Origin: SUP05 sp964577715
GTDB taxonomy: Bacteria > Pseudomonadota > Gammaproteobacteria > PS1 > Pseudothioglobaceae
Length of the DNA stretch: 15,371 nucleotides
Assembly: GCA_964577715.1 (NCBI GenBank)
Contig: CAZOAA010000032.1
Coordinates: forward strand, 1 to 15,371
Direction: 5' to 3'
Below the pieces are notes generated by a model. That model did not search any database, was not told the DNA's origin, and saw nothing but the letters and a program-made list of their open reading frames with translations. This document shows, piece after piece, positions 7,394 to 14,163 of the stretch (positions within the stretch are counted from its first letter, which is position 1; each line of letters starts with the position of its first letter). The translations under genes and the position numbers were made by a program.

Positions 7394-7756
7394 ATGGTCT
7401 CGGTAGCGCCCTACTTAATACGTGCCTATCATCAATGGATGGAAGATTCTAATCTTACGCCTCATATTTTAGTCGACTGTGCACAAGAAAATGTGCTGGT
7501 GCCAAAAGCCTTTATACAAAAAGATAAAATTGTATTAAACATTAGTACCAGTGCAACTAATGGCCTAGCTATTGATAACAATAATATCTCATTTAAAGCT
7601 AGATTTAACAACAAGTCTCAAGATGTCCATGTTCCAATTAATGCAGTCTTAAGTATCTATGCAGGAGAGAATGGCGAAGGCATGTTTTTTGAAACAGATT
7701 CACAAGAGCCCTCTCAAGACAACAACGAAAAACCCAATCTAACCTTGCTTGACTAA
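7394..7756 (+). CDS. sspB: ClpXP protease specificity-enhancing factor SspB
   Basis: SspB is an adaptor that binds ssrA-tagged, ribosome-stalled products and delivers them to ClpXP. The 120-residue protein contains the substrate-binding domain: PYLIRAYHQWMEDSNLTPH (residues 6-24), VLVPKAF, IVLNIS, FKARFNNKSQDVHVP and AVLSIYAGENGEGM. After residue 100 comes a short acidic linker and the C-terminus KPNLTLLD. E. coli SspB is about 165 residues and ends in PALRVVK, its ClpX-binding tail; here the linker is much shorter and the tail only loosely similar. The gene begins 12 bp after the sspA stop without a visible SD. Its last 18 bp overlap the 3' end of bioD on the other strand. Confidence 0.92.
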   Translation: MVSVAPYLIRAYHQWMEDSNLTPHILVDCAQENVLVPKAFIQKDKIVLNISTSATNGLAIDNNNISFKARFNNKSQDVHVPINAVLSIYAGENGEGMFFETDSQEPSQDNNEKPNLTLLD

Positions 7757-8389
7757 ATTAAGAGCTGTTTTGGCAAAACCGCTCTGGTCGTCTTTATTAA
7801 AAACCACTACTTCAGTCTCTGTATAGCGCTGTATGGCTTTTGCATTCTCTAAATTATTAGCTTTATATTGATTTAAAACCAACATAACCACATTCAGATT
7901 GTGCGCCTTAGCTGCACGCAAACTGAGCAGTGCCTGGTTAATTGCACCCAACTCATCTTTAACCACAATTACAACCGGCAAGGCTAGCGCTGCTGCTAAA
8001 TCTATATTAAGCGAGTGTTGTGCAATAGGTGAATAGATTCCACCTGCGCCTTCAACAATAACAAAATCTTGTGCGCTGTCAGAGCGTGACACTGTAACCA
8101 AATCATCTAGTGTTATTTTAATACCCTGATCTGTGCTGGCTTTTTCACCACTGACACAAGCTTCGAATCGAAATTGGCACACTTGCTCAATAGGCTGGGG
8201 ATAAGTGCAAGCATTGTTAAGCAAGGTCGCATCTTTGGGAACTAGGCCTTGCGGTGTTTTGATACAATCGCTTTCAATGGGTTTTTTTACAACAACGCGG
8301 TATTTGGAGTTTAGTGCATGGATAAGATGCTTAGCAATAAATGTTTTTCCAACATCGGTACCGCTGCCACTAATAAACAATCCTTTCAT
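7739..8389 (-). CDS. bioD: Dethiobiotin synthase
   Basis: BioD uses ATP and CO2 to close the ureido ring of 7,8-diaminopelargonate, giving dethiobiotin, the penultimate step of biotin synthesis in the cytoplasm. The 216-residue product has the P-loop GSGTDVGKT (8-16), the substrate-lysine segment KKPIES (35-40) and the VEGAGGIYSP motif typical of the family. The start at 8389 gives the standard N-terminus MKGLFISGSGTDVGKT. The frame stays open upstream to 8602, but that extension would run antisense inside pyrD and does not look like BioD, so it is rejected. The gene stands alone rather than in a bio operon. It diverges from pyrD across 40 bp and overlaps the sspB tail. No SD is visible in the roughly 20-nt leader. 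Confidence 0.95.
   Translation of the reverse strand: MKGLFISGSGTDVGKTFIAKHLIHALNSKYRVVVKKPIESDCIKTPQGLVPKDATLLNNACTYPQPIEQVCQFRFEACVSGEKASTDQGIKITLDDLVTVSRSDSAQDFVIVEGAGGIYSPIAQHSLNIDLAAALALPVVIVVKDELGAINQALLSLRAAKAHNLNVVMLVLNQYKANNLENAKAIQRYTETEVVVFNKDDQSGFAKTALNLVKQG
7761..7785. repeat. Near-perfect inverted repeat in the 3' end of bioD, just after sspB
   Basis: Arms of 12 bp (7761-7772 and 7774-7785) match at 11 of 12 positions around a single central G. The likely hairpin has 5 bp (AGAGC/GCTCT), one mismatch, 4 bp and a 5-nt loop. It begins 5 nt past the sspB stop and lies within bioD codons. No T run follows on the plus strand, so it is not a standard terminator. It could mark or protect the 3' end of the ssp transcript. 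Confidence 0.5.
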
Positions 8390-8415
8390 GATGCGTAATT
8401 TTAACAGCAAAAATG

Positions 8416-8422
8416 TATAATA
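8416..8422. promoter_or_regulatory. Symmetric -10 element shared by bioD and pyrD
   Basis: The 7 bp TATAATA read as a perfect TATAAT on the plus strand (8416-8421) and as TATTAT on the minus strand (8422-8417). The minus-strand copy is preceded by TGG, which makes it an extended -10. Expected starts are near 8428 for pyrD and 8410 for bioD, about 18 bp apart. No convincing -35 is seen for the plus direction; TTGCTA lies upstream in the minus direction. It sits in the 40-bp gap between the two divergent genes. Confidence 0.65.
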
Positions 8423-8429
8423 CCACTCC

Positions 8430-9395
8430 ATGCATAGCAACCTAAAAACCAAATTCTGTGGAATGTCTCTAGATTCGCCAATTGTTCTACTTTCTGGCTG
8501 CGTAGGTTTTGGTGAAGAATACACTCGCATCCAGGGTTTTTCTAATAAAGATGTAGGCGCTATTTGCCTCAAAGGAACCACCTTAGAACCTCGTTTAGGC
8601 AATGCTCCTCACAGGGTAACAGAAACCCCTAGTGGCATGATTAATGCCATTGGTTTGCAAAATCCTGGCGCCGATGTGGTGATTAACGACATCCTGCCAA
8701 ATTTAGACAAAACCGAAACTCGATTTATTATTAACATCTCAGGCTCTTCAGTTGAAGACTATGGCGAAATTGCTAAACGTTTTGACGATACTGATATTGA
8801 TGCTATCGAAATCAATATCTCTTGTCCAAACGTTAAAGAAGGGGGTGTTGCCTTTGGCAATGACCCTGATATGTCTTATCGTGTGGTTGAGATTTGCCGT
8901 CAAAATACCACCAAAGCTTTAATTACAAAGCTTTCTCCCAATCAAACCGATATTGCCCACAGTGCACAGCGCTGTATTGACGCTGGCACAGATGGTTTGG
9001 CAGTCATCAATACACTAATGGGAATGGCAATTGATACACAAACACGCACACCGATTATTGGCAACAATCAAGGTGGCCTGTCTGGCCCAGCAATCAAACC
9101 GATCGCTCTGTTAAAAGTGCACCAGGTATATCAAGTGAGCAAACATCACAATGTGCCCATTATTGGTCAAGGTGGCATTACCACGGTTAATGATGCTTTA
9201 GAGTTTATCATTGCTGGCGCTAATACAATCGGCATTGGTACTTCTTTGTTTTATGATCCACTTGTGTGCAATAAAATTAATGACGGCATTAGCCAATATC
9301 TAACCAACAACAAGTTAAGCGGCCTTGACGAGTTGGTAGGCACCTTGGAGCTCAACTCAGCAATTTCGCAATGTGACATCGACATAGACAAATAA
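8430..9395 (+). CDS. pyrD: Dihydroorotate dehydrogenase, class 1B-type catalytic subunit
   Basis: The enzyme oxidises dihydroorotate to orotate in pyrimidine synthesis. The 321-residue product resembles the FMN-binding catalytic subunit of Bacillus-type class 1B enzymes: SGCVGFGEEY (22-31), GTTLEPRLGN, NAIGLQNPG (72-80), NISCPNVKEGG with catalytic C132, KLSPN (167-171), INTLMGM, GGLSGPAIKP (215-224) and GQGGI (246-250). Class 2 enzymes, usual in gammaproteobacteria, have Ser at the catalytic position and a membrane-binding N-terminus, neither of which is seen here. Class 1B enzymes need PyrK, an FAD/2Fe-2S partner, which is not in this window. The ATG at 8430 aligns with family N-termini yet lies only 8 bp after a perfect TATAAT, implying a nearly leaderless mRNA. 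leuS follows after 6 bp. A PreA-like dihydropyrimidine dehydrogenase is a less likely alternative. Confidence 0.88.
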   Translation: MHSNLKTKFCGMSLDSPIVLLSGCVGFGEEYTRIQGFSNKDVGAICLKGTTLEPRLGNAPHRVTETPSGMINAIGLQNPGADVVINDILPNLDKTETRFIINISGSSVEDYGEIAKRFDDTDIDAIEINISCPNVKEGGVAFGNDPDMSYRVVEICRQNTTKALITKLSPNQTDIAHSAQRCIDAGTDGLAVINTLMGMAIDTQTRTPIIGNNQGGLSGPAIKPIALLKVHQVYQVSKHHNVPIIGQGGITTVNDALEFIIAGANTIGIGTSLFYDPLVCNKINDGISQYLTNNKLSGLDELVGTLELNSAISQCDIDIDK

Positions 9396-9401
9396 AAACC
9401 T

Positions 9402-11864
9402 ATGAATTTAGAATATAACGCCAAAAGCATTGAGGCGCAGGCGCAACAATATTGGCTAGACAATCAATCTTTTCAAGTGGTTGAAGACGCTACTAAAGAA
9501 AAATACTACTGTCTATCTATGTTTCCCTACCCCTCGGGGCGCTTACACATGGGTCATGTGCGCAATTACTCCATCGGTGATGTTATTTCTCGTTATCAAA
9601 AAATGCAGGGTAAAAATGTCATGCAGCCAATTGGTTGGGATGCATTTGGCCTGCCAGCAGAAAATGCTGCCCTAAAAAACAAAGTGCCGCCCGCTAAATG
9701 GACCTATGAAAACATTAGCTACATGAAAAACCAGCTAATTGAATTGGGTTTTGGTTATGACTGGTCGCGCGAGATTGCCACGTGCCATCCAAAATACTAC
9801 AAATGGGAACAATGGCTGTTTGTTAAATTGTTTGAAAAAGGCTTAGTTTATAAGAAAGATGCCGTTGTTAACTGGGATCCGGTTGATCAAACTGTATTGG
9901 CCAACGAGCAAGTCATTGACGGACGCGGATGGCGCTCAGATGCACTAATCGAGAAAAAAGAAATCTCTCAGTGGTTTATGCGTATTACCGATTACGCTGA
10001 TGAATTATTGAGAGATTTAGACAAACTCGATGGTTGGCCTGATGCAGTTAAAACCATGCAAAAAAACTGGATTGGAAAATCAGTTGGCTTAGAAATCGAC
10101 TTTATCACACAAGGTAGTGAGGCGCTTAGAGTCTACACCACACGCCCAGACACTCTTATGGGTGTGACTTATTTAGCCGTTGCTGCCGAACACCCATTAG
10201 CACTTGAAGCAGGTAAAAACAATACTGATGTGCAGCGCTTTATTGAAGAATGTAGTGTCATGGAAACGACAGAGGCCGCCATGGAAACCATGGAGAAAAA
10301 AGGTATTGACTCTGGTCTCAAGTGCACACACCCGATTACTGGCGAAGAAGTGTCAATCTGGATTGCTAATTTTGTGCTCATGGGTTATGGTACGGGCGCG
10401 GTGATGAGTGTGCCGGCACATGATGAGCGTGATTATGATTTTGCCAAAAAATACAATATTGAAATCAAAGGCGTTATCAAGCCTGCTAACAAGGAGCTAG
10501 ACCTTGAACAAGGTGCTTATACCGATAAAGGCGTTTTGTTTAATTCAGGCGAGTTTAACGGCTTGGATTTCCAGCAGGCTTTTGAAGCAATTGCTGGGTA
10601 TTTAAGAGACAAAAAACTAGGGGAAAAGCAAACCAATTATCGCTTGCGTGATTGGGGTGTTTCCAGGCAGCGCTACTGGGGTTGCCCGATCCCTATTATC
10701 AATTGCCCAAATTGCGGTTCAGTTGCAGTAAAGGAAAAAGATTTGCCAGTCATACTACCTGAAGAGGTGGAATTTGACGGTGTTGGCTCTCCTATTAAAA
10801 AAATGCCAGAATTTTACAAAACCACCTGCCCAAATTGTGGTGGTGAAGCCGAGCGTGAAACCGACACTTTCGATACCTTTTTTGAATCGTCTTGGTATTT
10901 TGCACGTTACGCTTGTAAAGATAGCGATAACGCCATGCTGGACAAAAGGGCTGATTATTGGCTAAAAGACGGTGTAGATCAATATATTGGTGGTATTGAG
11001 CATGCGATTTTGCATCTTTTATACGCACGATTTTTTAATAAACTCTTACGCGACGAAGGTCTAATCAATAATGGTGAACCGTTTAAAAACCTTTTAACAC
11101 AAGGCATGGTGTTAAAAAATGGTGCCAAAATGAGTAAGTCCAAAGGCAACACCGTTGACCCACAAACAATGATTGCTAAATATGGCGCCGATACAGTACG
11201 CCTATTTATTCTTTTTGCTGCACCACCTACGCAAGATCTTGAGTGGAGCGATTCTGGCTTAGAAGGTTCACACCGTTTTGTTAATAAAATTTATCGCTTA
11301 GTCAGTAACTTTGCTGAAGACGCTAAATCAAATGCCATTGGCAAACTATCAGTAGATATACTCAGTAAAGGGCAAAAGGCTATTCGTCAAAAAACCTACC
11401 AAACACTTGAAAAAATAACGGATGATATGTCACGCAGGCACTCATTTAATACCGCAATTGCTGCCCTAATGGAACTTAGCAATACTTTGGGTAAATTTAG
11501 TATGACTGATGAAGACTCTATGGCGGTGCGCGCTGAATCAATCAACATTATCTTAAAAGCACTTAGCCCGATTACACCCCACATTTGCCACTACCTATGG
11601 CAAGCGCTTGGCAACACAAGCGCCATCATTAACGAACCTTGGCCAAGTGTTGACCAAAGCGCATTGGCGCAAGATGAGGTGCAAATTGTTGTTCAAGTCA
11701 ATGGTAAATTACGTGCAAAGCTTATGTTAGACGCCAGCCTAGACAAGGCTCAGGTTGAGGCTAAGGCACTAGCAGATGAAAATGTAGCTAAATTTACTAA
11801 AGGTAAAAACATAGTTAAAGTGATTGTTGTACCCAGCAAACTGGTTAACATTGTTGTTAAATAA
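9402..11864 (+). CDS. leuS: Leucyl-tRNA synthetase
   Basis: LeuS charges tRNA-Leu with leucine in the cytoplasm. The 820-residue class Ia synthetase shows the HIGH-type motif HMGH (49-52) in PYPSGRLHMGH, and the CP1 editing domain with TTRPDT (246-251) and GYGTGAVMSVPAHDERD (328-344). D344 corresponds to the conserved editing aspartate. Further landmarks are the WGCPIP segment with CPNC pairs typical of the zinc-binding insertion, FESSWYFARY, KMSKS (576-580) and a C-terminal anticodon-binding and tail region ending in VVPSKLVNIVVK. Length is within the bacterial range. It begins 6 bp after pyrD with no SD and is probably co-transcribed with it. Its last 8 bp overlap the 3' end of chrA on the opposite strand, with no terminator hairpin between them. 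Confidence 0.98.
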   Translation: MNLEYNAKSIEAQAQQYWLDNQSFQVVEDATKEKYYCLSMFPYPSGRLHMGHVRNYSIGDVISRYQKMQGKNVMQPIGWDAFGLPAENAALKNKVPPAKWTYENISYMKNQLIELGFGYDWSREIATCHPKYYKWEQWLFVKLFEKGLVYKKDAVVNWDPVDQTVLANEQVIDGRGWRSDALIEKKEISQWFMRITDYADELLRDLDKLDGWPDAVKTMQKNWIGKSVGLEIDFITQGSEALRVYTTRPDTLMGVTYLAVAAEHPLALEAGKNNTDVQRFIEECSVMETTEAAMETMEKKGIDSGLKCTHPITGEEVSIWIANFVLMGYGTGAVMSVPAHDERDYDFAKKYNIEIKGVIKPANKELDLEQGAYTDKGVLFNSGEFNGLDFQQAFEAIAGYLRDKKLGEKQTNYRLRDWGVSRQRYWGCPIPIINCPNCGSVAVKEKDLPVILPEEVEFDGVGSPIKKMPEFYKTTCPNCGGEAERETDTFDTFFESSWYFARYACKDSDNAMLDKRADYWLKDGVDQYIGGIEHAILHLLYARFFNKLLRDEGLINNGEPFKNLLTQGMVLKNGAKMSKSKGNTVDPQTMIAKYGADTVRLFILFAAPPTQDLEWSDSGLEGSHRFVNKIYRLVSNFAEDAKSNAIGKLSVDILSKGQKAIRQKTYQTLEKITDDMSRRHSFNTAIAALMELSNTLGKFSMTDEDSMAVRAESINIILKALSPITPHICHYLWQALGNTSAIINEPWPSVDQSALAQDEVQIVVQVNGKLRAKLMLDASLDKAQVEAKALADENVAKFTKGKNIVKVIVVPSKLVNIVVK

Positions 11865-13170
11865 CGCTTAACACAGTTAAAACGAGCCCTGTTGCTGCAC
11901 ATACAGCCAATACAGGCATAATGCCAATCTTAAATCGATACATTGCCACAAAGGCTGCAACGCCAATCAATATAGCAATATAATCCAAACTGTTGTCTTC
12001 TAGATACAATACATTCATTGCAAAAAATACAGCTAGATTTAAAATCACACCAACCACGGCAGCGGTTACTGCTGAAAGCGGGGCGCTAAACTTAAGATCA
12101 CCTCGAGTTGCTTCAACACCAGGGCCGCCTAAAAAGATAAACAAAAATGAAGGCAAAAAAGTAAACAAAGTGGCGACTGACGCACCAGTAAAACCCGCTA
12201 ATAACAAAGCCTCTGGGCCAAAAATCTCTTTTGTCCACGCACCCACAAAACCCACAAACGCCACCACCATAATCAGTGGCCCTGGGGTGGTCTCACCCAA
12301 TGCCAAGCCATCCATCATCTGCGCACTGGTTAACCACTGGTATTGATCAACACCGCCTTGATAAATATAAGGCAATACTGCGTAAGCACCGCCAAACGTC
12401 ACCATCGCTGCCTTGGTAAAAAACTCACCCATATCATGCAACACCGGATCACTCAACAAGCTCATTACCGCCAATCCAATGCCAACACCTATAACTGCAA
12501 AACTAATTAATCGTGTCCAATTAAACTTTGCGTACTCAGGCACTGGCGTATCGTCATCAATTAACGCAGGACCATAACTCTCTTGACTAGCGCCATGATG
12601 AGCACCCATCTTGAATGTATCTGGTGAGAATTGCGAACCTAGATAACCAATAATGGCTGCACTTAAAACAATGTAGGGAAAAGGTATGTTAAATTGATAG
12701 ATAGCGATAAAAGCCAATACTGCTAAAACTTTTAAGACGTTATTAGATAGTGCTTTGGAGCCAATACGATAAGCAGCAAACAAAACAATTGCAGTCACTG
12801 CGGGCTTAATGCCATACAAGATGCCTGACACTGCACTGACGTCACCATAAGTTAAATACACCCAGGTTAGTGCACTTAATATAAACAAAGAAGGTAGTAC
12901 AAACAATACGCCGGCAGCAATACCGCCTCTCACGCCAAACATTAGCCAACCAATATAGGTGGCTAGTTGTTGTGCTTCTGGGCCTGGCAATACCATGGTG
13001 TAATTGAGTGCGTGTAAAAAACGATGCTCAGAAATCCATCGACGTTTTTCTACCAACTCTTGGTGCATCATCGATATCTGCCCAGCAGGACCACCAAAAC
13101 TAATAAAACCTAATTTTAACCAATAAATAAAAAATTCTAAAAAACTAGGGGCTTTAGGTTGCTCTTTCAT
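11857..13170 (-). CDS. chrA: Chromate transporter family protein (long-chain ChrA)
   Basis: This is a CHR-superfamily membrane transporter, whose members export chromate and possibly related oxyanions. The 437-residue protein has the two-domain long-chain layout with the signature repeated in each half: FGGPAGQ (25-31) with LPGPEAQQLATYIG (61-74), then FGGAYAVLPYI (259-269) with GETTPGPLIM (292-301). Ten or more hydrophobic helices are visible, with a hydrophilic linker around residues 180-220. Start 13170 has AAGGA (13177-13181) 6 nt upstream. It follows prk on the same strand after a hairpin terminator, so it may be expressed by read-through or from its own promoter. Substrate is not proven by sequence; in a marine autotroph another anion is plausible. 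Confidence 0.93.
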   Translation of the reverse strand: MKEQPKAPSFLEFFIYWLKLGFISFGGPAGQISMMHQELVEKRRWISEHRFLHALNYTMVLPGPEAQQLATYIGWLMFGVRGGIAAGVLFVLPSLFILSALTWVYLTYGDVSAVSGILYGIKPAVTAIVLFAAYRIGSKALSNNVLKVLAVLAFIAIYQFNIPFPYIVLSAAIIGYLGSQFSPDTFKMGAHHGASQESYGPALIDDDTPVPEYAKFNWTRLISFAVIGVGIGLAVMSLLSDPVLHDMGEFFTKAAMVTFGGAYAVLPYIYQGGVDQYQWLTSAQMMDGLALGETTPGPLIMVVAFVGFVGAWTKEIFGPEALLLAGFTGASVATLFTFLPSFLFIFLGGPGVEATRGDLKFSAPLSAVTAAVVGVILNLAVFFAMNVLYLEDNSLDYIAILIGVAAFVAMYRFKIGIMPVLAVCAATGLVLTVLSVI

Positions 13171-13184
13171 GATTTTTCCTTAAT

Positions 13185-13235
13185 AAAAAGCCCTGTTAGC
13201 ACCTGCAAGCTACTTGCAGAAATTAACAAGGCTTT
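13185..13235 (-). terminator. Two-tier hairpin terminator between prk and chrA
   Basis: On the minus strand an outer stem pairs 13223-13235 with 13187-13199, with one C-A mismatch and one G-U pair. It encloses a perfect 7-bp inner stem (13213-13219 with 13203-13209) with a 3-nt loop. The transcript then runs into five U (13189-13185). It starts 15 bp past the prk stop and ends a few bases before the chrA SD, so it terminates prk transcripts or attenuates chrA. Confidence 0.75.
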
Positions 13236-13249
13236 ATAAAAACGTTGGT

Positions 13250-14134
13250 TTATTTATTCGCCATTAATCTATCAATAATTGGCGTTAACATGATGTCCAT
13301 TACATCCACCATAAAGCTACCTTTGTACACCAGCGTTGTGTCATTTTGTAAAAACGCCATTGCTTCTGCAGGCAGTTTATCAGCAACTGCTTGAAGGTCA
13401 ACACCATCAATACGAACAGTAGTGACCACCAAAGAATCCTCTGGTGATGGCACTGCTTGACCACTAAATGGGTTAGAGGTATCTACCAATGGAATTCGGT
13501 GAAAATTAATATGAGTATTATCAAACTGTGGGGTGATAAACTCTACATAATCTTGCATACGATCTAGGATAATTTCTGTCACTTGCTCTGGCGTATAAGG
13601 GCGCTCAGAAGTGTCTCTGTGAATTTTTTGAATCCACTCAATATTAACCGACGGCACCACACCCACCAACAAATCAACCTGGCCAGCAACATCGGCATTG
13701 TCTGTTTTTACGCCACCATGAAGACCTTCATAAAACATAATATCTGTACCTGTTTCAATATCTTCCCAAGGGGTGAATTGACCTGGATTAAGATCGGTGC
13801 CTAGGCGCGCATTATGCTCCACTGCCTCTTCATCAGAGTGAATGTAGTAACGCTTTTGTCCTGTACCATCTTCACCATATTGTTTAAATAGTGCCTCTAA
13901 TTTGTCAAAATGATTGGCGTTTTCTGAAAAGTGCGTTAATACTTTACCGGCTGCACGTGATTTATCTACTTCAACTTTCATATCGGTGCGTTCAAACTTG
14001 TGAAAGCTATCACCTTCTACCACGCACACATTTAGATTTTTTTCATTGAAAATCTTTTCAAATGCACGCTTTACAAAAGTCGTACCTGCGCCTGATGATC
14101 CGGTAACTGAAACGACGGGATGTTTTTTTGACAT
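13250..14134 (-). CDS. prk: Phosphoribulokinase, proteobacterial class I
   Basis: Prk phosphorylates ribulose-5-phosphate with ATP to make ribulose-1,5-bisphosphate, the CO2 acceptor for RuBisCO, and is diagnostic of the Calvin cycle. The 294-residue product has the P-loop GSSGAGTT (12-19), VEGDSFHKFER (39-49) with the catalytic D42, FYEGLHGG (134-141) and IQKIHRDTSERPY (168-180) with substrate-binding basic residues. Length matches the octameric bacterial class I enzyme. Only one cysteine (C37) is present, so the thioredoxin-switched pair of plant enzymes is absent. AAGGAG (14142-14147) lies 7 nt before the ATG. The gap to gyrB is 29 bp without a terminator, suggesting co-transcription. No RuBisCO gene is in the window. 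Confidence 0.96.
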   Translation of the reverse strand: MSKKHPVVSVTGSSGAGTTFVKRAFEKIFNEKNLNVCVVEGDSFHKFERTDMKVEVDKSRAAGKVLTHFSENANHFDKLEALFKQYGEDGTGQKRYYIHSDEEAVEHNARLGTDLNPGQFTPWEDIETGTDIMFYEGLHGGVKTDNADVAGQVDLLVGVVPSVNIEWIQKIHRDTSERPYTPEQVTEIILDRMQDYVEFITPQFDNTHINFHRIPLVDTSNPFSGQAVPSPEDSLVVTTVRIDGVDLQAVADKLPAEAMAFLQNDTTLVYKGSFMVDVMDIMLTPIIDRLMANK

Positions 14135-14163
14135 AATGTAACTCCTTGTTAAATATTTAGTGT

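Noticed and set aside
8390..8602. 71-codon N-terminal extension of bioD in the same frame
   Set aside because: It runs antisense within the conserved 5' part of pyrD, crosses the promoter, and bears no similarity to BioD; the normal BioD N-terminus starts at 8389.
10795..11028. Minus-strand open frame inside leuS
   Set aside because: It lies opposite the catalytic region of LeuS; the repetitive basic and aromatic make-up is typical of a shadow frame.
11993..12346. 117-codon plus-strand open frame opposite chrA
   Set aside because: It is antisense to the second ChrA domain; Pro/Thr/Lys-rich composition mirrors the complement of a membrane protein gene.
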